DNA from: Prado023 sp963774745
GTDB taxonomy: Bacteria; Actinomycetota; Actinomycetes; S36-B12; CAIYMF01
Assembly (NCBI GenBank): GCA_963774745.1
Contig: CAVZGE010000010.1
Location: forward strand, 1 to 64,000
Direction: 5' to 3'
DNA: 64,000 nucleotides
A program made the position numbers and the translations under genes. The notes under the pieces are model-generated. The model was not told the DNA's origin, did not search any database, and saw nothing but the letters and a program-made list of their open reading frames with translations. This document shows, piece by piece, positions 50,665-61,069 of this stretch (positions are counted from its first letter, which is position 1; every line of letters begins with the position of its first letter).

Positions 50665-52239
50665 ATGAGCGTCGACACCGCCCCTGCCGCCCGCGCCGGT
50701 TTCGACCGGGACCTCATCGAGGCGCTGCTGACCATCCCCGTGGTCCATCCGGGGGCGCCGCGGCACACGACCGTGGCCCCCTTCGACGGCCGGCCGCTCG
50801 TCGAGATCCCGTACTCCACGGTCGAGGACGTGGAGATGGCCTTCGACACGGCGCGGACCGCGCAGGTGCGGTGGGCCACCACCTCGATCGCTGACCGCAA
50901 GCGCGCGGTCCTGCGGTTCCACGACCTCCTGCTGTCGCACCGCGACGAGGGCCTGGACCTCATCCAGTGGGAGACCGGCAAGACCCGGATGGACGCCCTC
51001 AAGGAGCTGCTCGGGGTGTGCACCGTCGCCCGGCACTACGCGCGCGATGCCCGCCGGCTGCTGGGTCCCGTCCGCAAGGTGGGGCTGTTCCCGGTGCTGA
51101 CGAAGGTCACGGTGGAGCACCACCCGGTCGGCGTGGTCGGCGACATCGCGCCCTGGAACTACCCGCTGTTCCTCGCGGCTGCCGATGCGATCCCCGCGCT
51201 CATGGCCGGAAACGCCGTCGTGCTCAAGCCCGATCACCAGACCTCCCTGACCGCGCTGTGGACCGTGGACCTCATGCACCGCGCAGGCATCCCCCGCCGG
51301 GTCATGCAGGTGGTGCTCGGCTTCGGTCCCGAGCTCGGCCCGGAGATCACCGAGCGCGCCGACTACATGATGTTCACCGGGTCCAGCGCCGTGGGGGCGC
51401 AGATCGCCGGTCGGTGCGGGGAGCGGCTGATCGGCTGCTCGATGGAGCTGGGCGGCAAGAACCCGATGATCGTGCTCGACGACATCGACCCGGGGCGGGC
51501 GGCGGAGGTCGCCGTGCGCGCGTGCTTCGACAATGCCGGCCAGCTGTGCGTCGGGATCGAGCGGATCTACGTGCTGGCCGGTGCCTACGACGCCTTCATG
51601 GAGCGGTTCCTCTCGCGGATCGGCGCGCTGCGGATGAACGCCTCGGTCGGTTGGGGGACGGACTTCGGCTCCCTGATCAGCGCCGAGCAGCTCGCGCGCA
51701 CGACCGCTGCGGTTGACGACGCGGTGGCCAAGGGCGCCACGGTCGTGACCGGGGGGCAGCCGCTGCCGGAGATCGGACCGTACTTCTACGCCCCGACGGT
51801 GCTGACCGGGGTCACCGAGGACATGGCCTGCTTCGCTGCCGAGACGTTCGGCCCGGTCGTGGCGGTCCAGCGGGTCGACTCCGAGCAGGAGGCGATCGAC
51901 CTGGCCAACGACTCCCCCTACGGCCTGAACGCATCCGTGCTCACCGAGGACGACGATCGGGGAGCGCGGGTCGCCCGCCAGATCCGCACCGGCTCGGTCA
52001 ACGTCAACGAGGCGTACGAGGCGACCTTCGGCTCCACCCGGGCCCCGATGGGTGGTCGCGGACTGTCGGGGTTGGGTCGGCGCAACGGTGACCACGGCCT
52101 GACCCGCTTCACGGAGGAGCAGACCATCGCGATCCAGCGCGGGATCGGCCTGGGCACGCCGTTCGGCATGGAGCACGACGACTGGGGCGACATCATCATC
52201 CGTGGCTTCAGGGCCCTCAAGGGCGTGGGCTACAAGTAG
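50665..52239 (+). CDS. gabD2: NAD(P)-dependent aldehyde dehydrogenase, succinate-semialdehyde type
   Basis: 524 aa, an aldehyde dehydrogenase resembling mycobacterial GabD2, which oxidises succinic semialdehyde to succinate. APWNYP (162-167) is the cofactor region, Glu261 in MELGGKN is the general base and Cys295 in NAGQLCVGIER the nucleophile. The end NGDHGLTRFTEEQTIAIQR is family-like. ATG 50665 is preceded by a close -10 and no RBS. Its place between guaB3 and the GMC oxidase is not that of M. tuberculosis gabD2, so other aldehyde substrates are possible. Confidence 0.85.
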   Translation: MSVDTAPAARAGFDRDLIEALLTIPVVHPGAPRHTTVAPFDGRPLVEIPYSTVEDVEMAFDTARTAQVRWATTSIADRKRAVLRFHDLLLSHRDEGLDLIQWETGKTRMDALKELLGVCTVARHYARDARRLLGPVRKVGLFPVLTKVTVEHHPVGVVGDIAPWNYPLFLAAADAIPALMAGNAVVLKPDHQTSLTALWTVDLMHRAGIPRRVMQVVLGFGPELGPEITERADYMMFTGSSAVGAQIAGRCGERLIGCSMELGGKNPMIVLDDIDPGRAAEVAVRACFDNAGQLCVGIERIYVLAGAYDAFMERFLSRIGALRMNASVGWGTDFGSLISAEQLARTTAAVDDAVAKGATVVTGGQPLPEIGPYFYAPTVLTGVTEDMACFAAETFGPVVAVQRVDSEQEAIDLANDSPYGLNASVLTEDDDRGARVARQIRTGSVNVNEAYEATFGSTRAPMGGRGLSGLGRRNGDHGLTRFTEEQTIAIQRGIGLGTPFGMEHDDWGDIIIRGFRALKGVGYK

Positions 52240-52372
52240 CCCGGCGGCGCGCTCGGAGCGGCAGCAGGATCTCCGGTATGTGCCGGATCATCCGGGTACC
52301 TCGGGGGGTCGGGGCCGGTCGCAGCGCTTGCGCGGGCGGGCCTGGGGCGCCCAGTGGGGCGGACCCCTCCAG

Positions 52373-52388
52373 TCGACGATATCGTCGA
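52373..52388 (+). promoter_or_regulatory. Perfect 16-bp palindrome at the GMC oxidase start
   Basis: TCGACGATATCGTCGA is fully self-complementary and ends 4 bases before the ATG at 52393. It overlaps a possible -10 (GATATC-like) of a short-leader transcript, a classic place for a TetR- or GntR-type repressor. No match to a known operator is claimed. Confidence 0.65.
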
Positions 52389-52392
52389 AGCC

Positions 52393-54222
52393 ATGGGCGA
52401 CTTCGACAGCACCACGGACGGCGGGCCCGAGAGCTCCGCCACTGACTACGACGTCCTGGTGATCGGCTCCGGCTTCGGTGGGTCCGTGACCGCGCTGCGC
52501 CTGACCGAGAAGGGCTACCGCGTCGGCGTCCTCGAGGCCGGCCGCCGGTTCGCCGACGCGGACTTCGCCAAGACCTCATGGCGGGTCAAGGACTACCTGT
52601 GGGCCCCGGAGCTCGGCTGCACCGGGATCCAGCGGATCCATCGGCTCAACGACGTCATCGTCCTGGCCGGCGCCGGCGTCGGAGGCGGGTCGCTGGTGTA
52701 CGCCAACACCCTGTACGTGCCCGGCGAGGGCTACTTCACGGACCCGCACTGGGGGCACATCACCGACTGGGCCGACGAGCTGCTGCCGTTCTACGACCAG
52801 GCCGAGCGGATGCTCGGCGTCGTGACCAACCCGACCATGACGGCCGCCGACGTGGCCTTCAAGGCCGTCGCCGACGACATGGGCGTGGGTCACACGTTCA
52901 AGCGGACCCCGGTCGGGGTCTACTTCGGCGACGCCCCGGGCGCCACCTCGCCGGACCCGTACTTCGGCGGCGTGGGCCCGGCGCGCACCGGGTGCATCGA
53001 GTGCGGCGAGTGCATGACCGGCTGCCGGCACAACGCCAAGAACACGCTGGTGAAGAACTACCTCGGCCTGGCCGAGGGGGCTGGCGCACAGGTGCACCCG
53101 TTGACGACCGTGACCAGCGTGCGCCGACTTCCCGGCGGCCGGTGGGCCGTCGACACGCGCGCCACCGAGTCGCTGGCCGCGAAGGCCACGGGCAGGGTGC
53201 GCGGCAGGGCGGCGGCCCGCTCGGGCGGTGCCGAGCCGACGGCGCCGGGCAACGTCCGCACGTTCACCGCCGAGCACGTCGTCTTCTCGGCCGGCACCTG
53301 GGGCACCCAGAGCCTGCTGCACCGCCTGCGCGCCGAGGGCGTGCTCCCGGAGATCTCCGCCCGCCTGGGCACGCTGACCCGGACCAACTCCGAGTCCCTC
53401 GTGGGCGTGGTCAACGCGACCCCGCCCGGCGAGGGCGACTTCACCCACGGGGTGGCGATCACGTCGTCGTTCTTCCCGGATCCGACCACGCACATCGAGC
53501 CGGTCCGCTACGGCCGCGGCTCGAACGCGATGCTGCTGCTCGGGACCGTCATGAGCGACGGGCAGGAGGGCGCCCCGCGGTACAAGCAGTGGGCCAAGGT
53601 GGCGCTGCGGAACCCCAAGGACGTGCTCGCCTCGATGTGGGTCAAGGGCGCATCGCAGCGCGACATCATCGCCCTGGTCATGCAGAACGTGAACAACTCG
53701 GTCACTGTGTTCGGCGAGCGGACCCGATCCGGGCGGTTCCGCCTGCGCAGCAAGCAGGGTGAGGGCGCGCCCAACCCGACGTGGATCCCGGTGGCCAACG
53801 ACGCGATGCGCCGGCTGGCCAGGATCATCGGCGGCCGCCCGATGGGCAACTGGGGTGAGGTCATCGACGCCCCGATGACCGCGCACTTCATCGGTGGTGC
53901 GGTGATCGGCCTGACGCCCGAGGAGGGCGTGATCGACCCGTACCACCGGATCCACGGGTACCCCGGGCTGCACATCGTCGACGGCTCGACGATCACGGCC
54001 AATGTCGGGGTCAACCCGTCGCTGACCATCACCGCGATGGCCGAACGGGCGATGTCGCTCTGGCCGAACGCCGGCGAGCCGGATTCCCGACCGGAGCAGG
54101 GTCGCGGGTACACGCGGGTCGCCGCGGTGGCGCCGAAGAACCCGGTGGTCCCCGACCACGCCCACGGCGCCCTGCGCCTGCCGGTCGACCTCGGCATCCC
54201 CACAGTCCGCCCCGAGCAGTAG
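52393..54222 (+). CDS. choD: GMC-family oxidoreductase, ChoD-like
   Basis: A flavoprotein of 609 aa from ATG 52393. The FAD motif is VLVIGSGFGGSVTALRL (GSGFGG at 25-30), and GAGVGGGSLVYAN follows at about 93-106. Residues 201-211 hold a Cys cluster, C-x2-C-x2-C-x3-C (CIECGECMTGC), of the ferredoxin type. The C-terminal substrate block is HIVDGSTITANVGVNPSLTI. It is in the same place as M. tuberculosis choD (after guaB3), called a cholesterol oxidase there; a sterol substrate is not proven. GTG 52354 would add 13 residues but lies upstream of the palindrome. Confidence 0.88.
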   Translation: MGDFDSTTDGGPESSATDYDVLVIGSGFGGSVTALRLTEKGYRVGVLEAGRRFADADFAKTSWRVKDYLWAPELGCTGIQRIHRLNDVIVLAGAGVGGGSLVYANTLYVPGEGYFTDPHWGHITDWADELLPFYDQAERMLGVVTNPTMTAADVAFKAVADDMGVGHTFKRTPVGVYFGDAPGATSPDPYFGGVGPARTGCIECGECMTGCRHNAKNTLVKNYLGLAEGAGAQVHPLTTVTSVRRLPGGRWAVDTRATESLAAKATGRVRGRAAARSGGAEPTAPGNVRTFTAEHVVFSAGTWGTQSLLHRLRAEGVLPEISARLGTLTRTNSESLVGVVNATPPGEGDFTHGVAITSSFFPDPTTHIEPVRYGRGSNAMLLLGTVMSDGQEGAPRYKQWAKVALRNPKDVLASMWVKGASQRDIIALVMQNVNNSVTVFGERTRSGRFRLRSKQGEGAPNPTWIPVANDAMRRLARIIGGRPMGNWGEVIDAPMTAHFIGGAVIGLTPEEGVIDPYHRIHGYPGLHIVDGSTITANVGVNPSLTITAMAERAMSLWPNAGEPDSRPEQGRGYTRVAAVAPKNPVVPDHAHGALRLPVDLGIPTVRPEQ

Positions 54223-54527
54223 GCGGGGCTCTTCCGGGGCCTGCCTCGCCGAACCTCGCGCCTGATCCAGTCGAATGCTGTGGTCAGGGCAGTTCCTGCG
54301 GTGGCGTTGGTGCGAACCTCGCGGCCGGTCTCGTTGGAAGATCCGGGTCAGGTTGGCTGGGATCGACAACTCCGAGCGCGAAGCTGCGTCCCGACGTCCG
54401 CAACGATCGTCCTTCCGACGCCAGAGGCCGCGAGGCCGGGGAGTGGGGGCGGGGTGGATGGCCGCGGGATGTGCGCAGCGGCGATGTACCGAGATCCGGG
54501 GCGCTCGTCGCCGCGTACGCTTCCCCC
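54223..54527 (+). other. 305-base gap upstream of guaA
   Basis: No convincing gene is seen. CGAACCTCGCG occurs twice, about 60 bp apart in the first third (near 54250 and 54311). TACGCT (54516-54521) ends 6 bases before the guaA GTG and is a likely -10 for a leaderless transcript. An 83-codon frame at 54280-54531 shows no family features. Confidence 0.45.
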
Positions 54528-56093
<1,566 letters not shown>

Positions 56094-56125
56094 CGCCCCA
56101 CCGGGCGAACCCGGTCGCGGACAGG

Positions 56126-56160
56126 GCAGGACCCCCTCGGGGGGTCCGAGGGGGTCCTGC
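56126..56160 (+). terminator. Terminator between guaA and the PspC gene cluster
   Basis: GCAGGACCCCCTCG (56126-56139), 7-nt loop, CGAGGGGGTCCTGC (56147-56160): a perfect 14-bp stem between convergent genes, likely bidirectional. Confidence 0.85.
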
Positions 56161-56195
56161 GGGGAGTCGTCCCGGTCGCGCCGGGAGTGACGGGA

Positions 56196-56450
56196 TCAGG
56201 CGAACGGGTCCGTGGGCCAGGAGTCCTTCGACTCGGTGGCGGCCAGGGCCTCGGCCTCGCGCTGCTGGCGCTTGGATGCGGCCAGCGAGGCGGCGATGCC
56301 ACCGGCACCCAGGGCGATCAACGCCGTTGGGGTGATCCAGCGCCCATCGATCTGCCATCCGGTCGCGGCGCTGACGGCGAACAGCACGCCCAGGGCCGTG
56401 AACAGGAGGCCAGCGGCCAGGGACAGGTAGTCGGTCTCATGCTGCCTCAC
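56196..56450 (-). CDS. Small membrane protein of the PspC cluster
   Basis: 84 aa with two membrane helices (YLSLAAGLLFTALGVLFAVS and ITPTALIALGAGGIAASLAA) and a charged C-terminus. The GTG at 56450 overlaps the end of the PspC gene by 14 bases, so the two are co-translated. No family is recognised; it is probably a partner of the PspC protein at the membrane. Confidence 0.7.
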   Translation of the reverse strand: MRQHETDYLSLAAGLLFTALGVLFAVSAATGWQIDGRWITPTALIALGAGGIAASLAASKRQQREAEALAATESKDSWPTDPFA

Positions 56451-57738
56451 GGCGCACCTCCAGGTTTCCGGCGCCGATCGCGGCGTCGACAGTGACGATG
56501 TAGGCCGGCTGGCCGTCGGCCAGTGGCTTGATGGTGGTGTCGACCGTGAGGTCGTCACCCTCCGTCGGTGAGGAACCGGGCAGATCGATCTGGCCGATGT
56601 CCACGGTCCCGTTCAGGTCCAGCTGCAGGTCCCGCGGGACCAGGATGATCAGCTCCCCGACGCCGACACCGGCGTCGATCTCGACCCGCTGGTTGGGCTT
56701 TCCGGGCTCCGAGTCGCCGATGGCGGTGAGCTCGGTCAGGTCCAGGACAGCCGCACCGGCTGAGAGCTGGAAGTCCAGTGGCGAGTCGGCGGCATCCGCC
56801 GGCGTCACCTGCCAGGTGCGGTCACCGATGGTCAGCCCGCCCCACTGGCCGTCGCCGTCGGCCGAGGCCGTCCAGCGGTCCCAGTTCGGGTTGGACGCCA
56901 CGAAGTTGCTGGCCGTCACGGTGACGAAGGTGATGAACGCCAGGGGGATCGCCAACCACAGCAGCCAGCGCGCACGACCGTACCGGGTCCCGATCAGCAG
57001 TCCGACGCCCAGGATGGCCAGCGTGATCCCGAGGATCACGCCCCAGATCCCGACGCTCGCCGGGACCAGGAAGCCGATGAGGGCCAGGACCCCCGCTGCC
57101 AGGGTGGCGGCGGACAGGACCAGCCAGCCGAGGTAGGAGCGCTCCCGGGGGGCCGGGGGGACGTACTCGGCCATGTGGTCGGCGTAGCCCGGGTTGCCGC
57201 CCGCCGCGTAGCCCAGCTGGTCGACGGGCTGTCCGTACGGGCCCATCGGCTCGTCGGGGATCGCGATCCAGGCGATCAGGTAGCCGACGAGGAAGGCGCC
57301 ACCGGTGGCCAGGGTCAGGACGACGGTGAGGATGCGCAGCAGGGTCGGGTCAGTGTTCCAGTAGCGGGCCAGGCCGCCGCAGACGCCGCCCACGACCCGC
57401 TGGCTGCGGCTGCGGGTCAGGCGCGGGGCCGGTCCGGTCGGCTGGTACGTGCCAGGTGCCTGGTAGCCACCAGGCTGCTGGTAGGCCCCCGGCTGGGGGT
57501 ACGCCCCGGGAGGCGGGTAGGCACCGGGGTTCTGGTGGCCGGCCTGCTGGTACCCACCAGGCGGTGGGTAGGCGCCGGGAGGCGGGTAGGCGCCCGGCTG
57601 CTGGTAGCTGCCGGTGGCGGGACCGGCCGCTGGCTGCTCGCCAAGGACTGCGGTCGGCTGCTCGCCGAGCACCGTGGTGGGCTGCTCGTCGCGCTGGTCG
57701 TCGGGGACGGGGGGCGGGGTGGGTGTTGTTTCGTTCAT
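56437..57738 (-). CDS. PspC-domain membrane protein with Pro/Gly/Tyr-rich N-terminus
   Basis: 433 aa. Residues about 20-125 are repeats of the type QQPGAYPPPGAY, then a PspC domain (LTRSRSQRVVGGVCGGLARY, IAWIAIPDEP) at about 130-190. Three more membrane helices follow (about 235-310) and a C-terminal extracytoplasmic part (about 320-433) with LDLTELTAIGD and IILVPRDLQLDLNGTVDIG, like the LiaF/toast-rack adhesin-like domain. It is divergent from the PspC-kinase gene and shares its control region. The set resembles LiaF of LiaFSR systems, which hold the kinase in check. Confidence 0.88.
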   Translation of the reverse strand: MNETTPTPPPVPDDQRDEQPTTVLGEQPTAVLGEQPAAGPATGSYQQPGAYPPPGAYPPPGGYQQAGHQNPGAYPPPGAYPQPGAYQQPGGYQAPGTYQPTGPAPRLTRSRSQRVVGGVCGGLARYWNTDPTLLRILTVVLTLATGGAFLVGYLIAWIAIPDEPMGPYGQPVDQLGYAAGGNPGYADHMAEYVPPAPRERSYLGWLVLSAATLAAGVLALIGFLVPASVGIWGVILGITLAILGVGLLIGTRYGRARWLLWLAIPLAFITFVTVTASNFVASNPNWDRWTASADGDGQWGGLTIGDRTWQVTPADAADSPLDFQLSAGAAVLDLTELTAIGDSEPGKPNQRVEIDAGVGVGELIILVPRDLQLDLNGTVDIGQIDLPGSSPTEGDDLTVDTTIKPLADGQPAYIVTVDAAIGAGNLEVRREAA

Positions 57739-57783
57739 GGCTCCAGCATCTGCCGGCGCAACCCCGACCGGTAGCCGGCTTCC

Positions 57784-57825
57784 CCCTGATCCGACCCTGA
57801 TCCGACCCTGAGCCGGGGTCAGGGT
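57784..57825 (+). promoter_or_regulatory. Operator array between divergent PspC genes
   Basis: The 11-bp unit CCCTGATCCGA occurs twice in tandem (57784-57794, 57795-57805), then as CCCTGAGCCGG (57806-57816). The third ACCCTGA (57805-57811) is inverted as TCAGGGT at 57819-57825 with a 7-nt spacer. Repeats every 11 bp on one DNA face suit binding by the LuxR-type regulator encoded at 59090. Confidence 0.65.
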
Positions 57826-57870
57826 GGGTCCCTGAGGACAGCCCGCCGGTGCACGGGTGATCATGGGGGC

Positions 57871-59097
57871 ATGAGCCATCCCGTGGGCACCCGTCGCGTC
57901 ATGCGCAGCGTGTCCGATCGCTGGATCGGGGGTGTGTGCGGCGGGCTCTCGGAGCACTTCGGCGCCCCCGCGTGGGTCTTCCGGATGGCCTTCGTCGTGG
58001 CCACGCTCGCCGGCGGGGTCGGGATCGTGGCCTACGCCCTGATGTGGGTCTTCCTGCCGCTGAACCCCGACCGGGTGGCAGCACCGGGGCGGGTCGCCGG
58101 GGCGACCACCGGATGGGACCTGACCGGCGTGCTGGGGATCCTTGCCCTGGGACTCGGCCTGCTGCTGGGGCTGGCGGCCCTCGGCCTGCCGATCCGGGTC
58201 TCCCTGTGGGGACCGGTCCTGATCGTGGGAGCAGGCGTGACGCTGCTGTGGCGGCAGAGCGACGACCTCCAGCGCGCTACCCTGCGCCGCCGCGCCGAGG
58301 AGGGGGTGCAGGCCACCACGGCCCTCTCGGACCGCCAGGGCTGGATCCGCGTCCTCGTGGGGCTCGGTCTGGTGCTGCTGGGGATGGTCGCGGTGATCGG
58401 CCCGCAGCTCGACCTGGCCACGACCGGGCAGTCGGTCGCTGCCGCGGGGGCGGTCGTGGCCGGGCTGGTGCTGATCGCCCTGCCCTGGATCTCGACGTGG
58501 ATCAAGGGCCTGGAGGCCGAGCGGTACGCGGCGGTCCGCGCCGAGGAGCGGGCCGCCATGGCCGCCCGTGTCCACGACTCCGTGCTCCAGACGCTGACGC
58601 TCATCCAGCGCCGCGCCGATGACCCGACCGAGGTGTCCCGGCTGGCCCGCGCCGAGGAGCGGGCCCTGCGCTCGTGGCTGTACGCCCCGGTGGGCGCCTC
58701 CGGTTCGCTGGGCGCTGCGCTCGCCGAGGTCGTGGCCACCACGGAGGCCGACTACGACGCGCGGATCGATCTGGTCACCGTGGGCGACGCCGTGGTGGAT
58801 GATCGGCTCGCGGCGTTGGTGGCGGCCACGCGTGAGGCGGTCGTGAATGTCGCCAAGCACGCTGGTGCCCCGGCAACCGTGTACGCCGAGGTGGAGGAGG
58901 ACCAGGTGGAGGTCAACGTGCGCGACCGTGGATGCGGCTTCGAGGTCGACGCCGTCGATCCCGACCGCCACGGCGTTCGCCAGTCGATCATCGCCCGGAT
59001 GGTCGCCGTGGGGGGCTCGGCCACCGTGCGCAGCACGCCGGGCGAGGGCACGGAGGTCCGACTGGTCCTGCCGGGCAGGGGTTCGGCCGGTGGCTGA
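57871..59097 (+). CDS. PspC-domain sensor histidine kinase
   Basis: 408 aa. A PspC domain at 8-65 (VMRSVSDRWIGGVCGGLSEH), then four more membrane helices to about 210, a HisKA_3 helix with His235-Asp236 (ARVHDSVLQTL) and an HATPase domain with EAVVNVAKHAGA, RDRGCGF and GEGTEVRLVLP. This is the actinobacterial PspC-kinase layout of Lia-type envelope-stress sensing. It overlaps the response-regulator gene by 8 bases and is divergent from the LiaF-like gene. Confidence 0.92.
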   Translation: MSHPVGTRRVMRSVSDRWIGGVCGGLSEHFGAPAWVFRMAFVVATLAGGVGIVAYALMWVFLPLNPDRVAAPGRVAGATTGWDLTGVLGILALGLGLLLGLAALGLPIRVSLWGPVLIVGAGVTLLWRQSDDLQRATLRRRAEEGVQATTALSDRQGWIRVLVGLGLVLLGMVAVIGPQLDLATTGQSVAAAGAVVAGLVLIALPWISTWIKGLEAERYAAVRAEERAAMAARVHDSVLQTLTLIQRRADDPTEVSRLARAEERALRSWLYAPVGASGSLGAALAEVVATTEADYDARIDLVTVGDAVVDDRLAALVAATREAVVNVAKHAGAPATVYAEVEEDQVEVNVRDRGCGFEVDAVDPDRHGVRQSIIARMVAVGGSATVRSTPGEGTEVRLVLPGRGSAGG

Positions 59098-59764
59098 GAC
59101 TCCCATCCCGACCGGGGCGACGACGGCCTCCGCCCTGCCCCGCGTGGTCCTCGTCGACGACCACGGGCTGTTCCGCGCAGGCGTCGCCCACGAGCTCGCG
59201 GGCTCCGTCGAACTGGTCGGCGAGGCCGGCGACGTGGAGAAGGCGGTCATCGTCATCCGGGCCACCCGACCTGACGTCGTGCTGCTCGACGTGCACCTGC
59301 CGGGGGGCGGCGGGCGGGCCATCCTGGATGCGTGCGTGCCGGAGCTGCCGGGGACCCGGTTCCTGGCGCTGAGCGTCAGTGACGCGGCCGACGACGTGAT
59401 CGGGGTGGTCCGCGGTGGCGCGCGGGGCTACGTCACCAAGGGCGTGACGGCAGCCGAGCTGCTCGATGCGATCCACCGGGTCGCCGCCGGTGAGGCGGTG
59501 TTCTCCCCGAGGCTTGCCGGGTTCGTGCTCGATGCGTTCTCCGGGACCGCTGCCCCCGTGACCGATGAGCTCGACCAGCTCTCCCCGCGCGAGCGCGAGG
59601 TGATGCGCTTCATCGCCCGCGGCTACACCTACCGGGAGGTGGCCAGGGAGCTGGTGCTCTCGGTCAAGACCGTCGAGACCCACGTCTCGGCGGTCCTGCG
59701 CAAGCTGCAGCTGTCCAACCGCCACGAGCTCGCCCGCTGGGCACAGGCCCGCGGCGTGGTCTGA
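59090..59764 (+). CDS. LuxR-family response regulator of the PspC kinase
   Basis: 224 aa. Receiver with Asp23/24, phospho-acceptor Asp67 in VVLLDVHLPGGG and Lys in GYVTKG; LuxR HTH (about 160-220) with LSPREREVMRFIARGYTYRE and VKTVETHVSAVLRKLQLSNR. The GTG at 59090 overlaps the kinase stop; the frame is open further upstream but inside the kinase gene. It probably binds the operator array at 57784-57825. Confidence 0.93.
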   Translation: MAETPIPTGATTASALPRVVLVDDHGLFRAGVAHELAGSVELVGEAGDVEKAVIVIRATRPDVVLLDVHLPGGGGRAILDACVPELPGTRFLALSVSDAADDVIGVVRGGARGYVTKGVTAAELLDAIHRVAAGEAVFSPRLAGFVLDAFSGTAAPVTDELDQLSPREREVMRFIARGYTYREVARELVLSVKTVETHVSAVLRKLQLSNRHELARWAQARGVV

Positions 59765-59796
59765 GCCGGGGACGCACTGGGTGCGGGCGGGCTGCC

Positions 59797-60147
59797 TCAG
59801 ACGAAGACGGCGACGACGATGTTGACGATCGTCAGCCCACCGATGGCCGCCCACACACCGACCGGCACGGACTCCTTCTTGCGGTTGACCCACGCCAGGA
59901 CCGTGATCACCAGGAGGACCAGCAGCTTGATGCCGATCTTCATGTGGTTGAGGTCCTCTTCGTCGGCCAGGACGGTCTCGGCCAGGCCAACCATGGCCAG
60001 GCCGGTGGCCAGCTGGGTGAACGCGCCGTCGAGCATGGCCCGGTTGACGACCTTCGGGGAGGTCGACAGCTGGACGAGCCATCCTCCCAGCAGGGCCGCG
60101 AGGCCGATGAAGTGCAGGACGACGATGGCCTCGAACAGGATCTTCAT
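59797..60147 (-). CDS. Four-helix membrane protein, unknown
   Basis: 116 aa with four predicted membrane helices (ILFEAIVVLHFIGLAALLGG; an amphipathic one in GAFTQLATGLAMVGLAETVL; KIGIKLLVLLVITVLAWVN; GVWAAIGGLTIVNIVVAVFV). ATG 60147 is chosen because the upstream part of the frame is not membrane-like. Such small integral membrane proteins are widespread in actinobacteria without assigned function. Confidence 0.75.
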   Translation of the reverse strand: MKILFEAIVVLHFIGLAALLGGWLVQLSTSPKVVNRAMLDGAFTQLATGLAMVGLAETVLADEEDLNHMKIGIKLLVLLVITVLAWVNRKKESVPVGVWAAIGGLTIVNIVVAVFV

Positions 60148-60196
60148 GGCGCAAGGGTAGGTCAACGGGGCGAACCGGGCGAAATGCCCGGGAGCC

Positions 60197-60925
60197 TCAG
60201 CCGAGGGTGACCGCGTGGAACATCTCCGCCAGGCGCCCCTCGGGCAGCCCACCACGCTTGGCCGTCTCGGTCATCCAGCCCCGGATCATCCCCTCGAGGT
60301 CCTCCATGTGCTCGGTCTGGCTCACGTGGGCCCGCAGCGCCGCCAGCTTCAGCGGGAACCTGTCGGTGACGTCGACGAACGTGTTGGGCGTCGGCGAGCC
60401 CGACATCCACAGCTCCTTGACGTGCCACTCCTCCAGGCCCTCGTCGGTCATCAGAGTGGGATGGGCGAACTGGTTGCGCGCATCGGGGTAGATGGCCTGC
60501 ACGGTCGCCTCGCCGGCGGCCATGTGATCCGGGTGCGACGCGGCGATCCGCTCCCAGTTGCGCACCGGGGACATGGTCATCACGCGCTGCGGGCGCACCT
60601 GGCGGATCACCCGCGAGATGTCCCGGCGCAGGTCGTGGCTGACGGTCAGCTCGCCGTCGCGGTAGCCGAGGAACCGGACGTCGGTCACGCCCAGGACGGC
60701 GGCGGCTGCGACCTGCTCGGCGCGGCGGATCCCCGGGATCTCCGATCGCGGCACCGCCGGGTCGAAGCCGCCGGCATCACCATCGGTGACGATGCAGTAG
60801 GTGACCGAGACGCCGGCGGCCACGAGGGTAGCCACGGTGCCCGCGGAGCCGAAGTCGACGTCATCGGGGTGGGCGGTGACGACCAGGACGCGGGTGAGCT
60901 CAGCGGGGATCTCCACGCCGGACAT
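60197..60925 (-). CDS. PIG-L (LmbE-like) deacetylase
   Basis: 242 aa zinc-dependent N-deacetylase. The metal motif AHPDD is at 18-22 and HPDH at about 133-136. The LVVTAHPDDVDFGSAGT and VTDGDAGGFD blocks are typical. The family includes MshB and Mca of mycothiol metabolism, but the sequence does not let me decide; other LmbE-type substrates are possible. It has its own promoter region and is not in an operon. Confidence 0.88.
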   Translation of the reverse strand: MSGVEIPAELTRVLVVTAHPDDVDFGSAGTVATLVAAGVSVTYCIVTDGDAGGFDPAVPRSEIPGIRRAEQVAAAAVLGVTDVRFLGYRDGELTVSHDLRRDISRVIRQVRPQRVMTMSPVRNWERIAASHPDHMAAGEATVQAIYPDARNQFAHPTLMTDEGLEEWHVKELWMSGSPTPNTFVDVTDRFPLKLAALRAHVSQTEHMEDLEGMIRGWMTETAKRGGLPEGRLAEMFHAVTLG

Positions 60926-61069
60926 CGTAGGCCGATTCGCCGGCGTGGGCAGGTGCCTGCCCGGGGTCCGCGGTCAGGGGCCGTCCTTAAGCCGGGAAAT
61001 CACGCGATTTAGCCATCGGAGGTCATACGTTGGCTCAAGCGTGGGGGCGCAGGTGTCGAGGGGAGGGGT

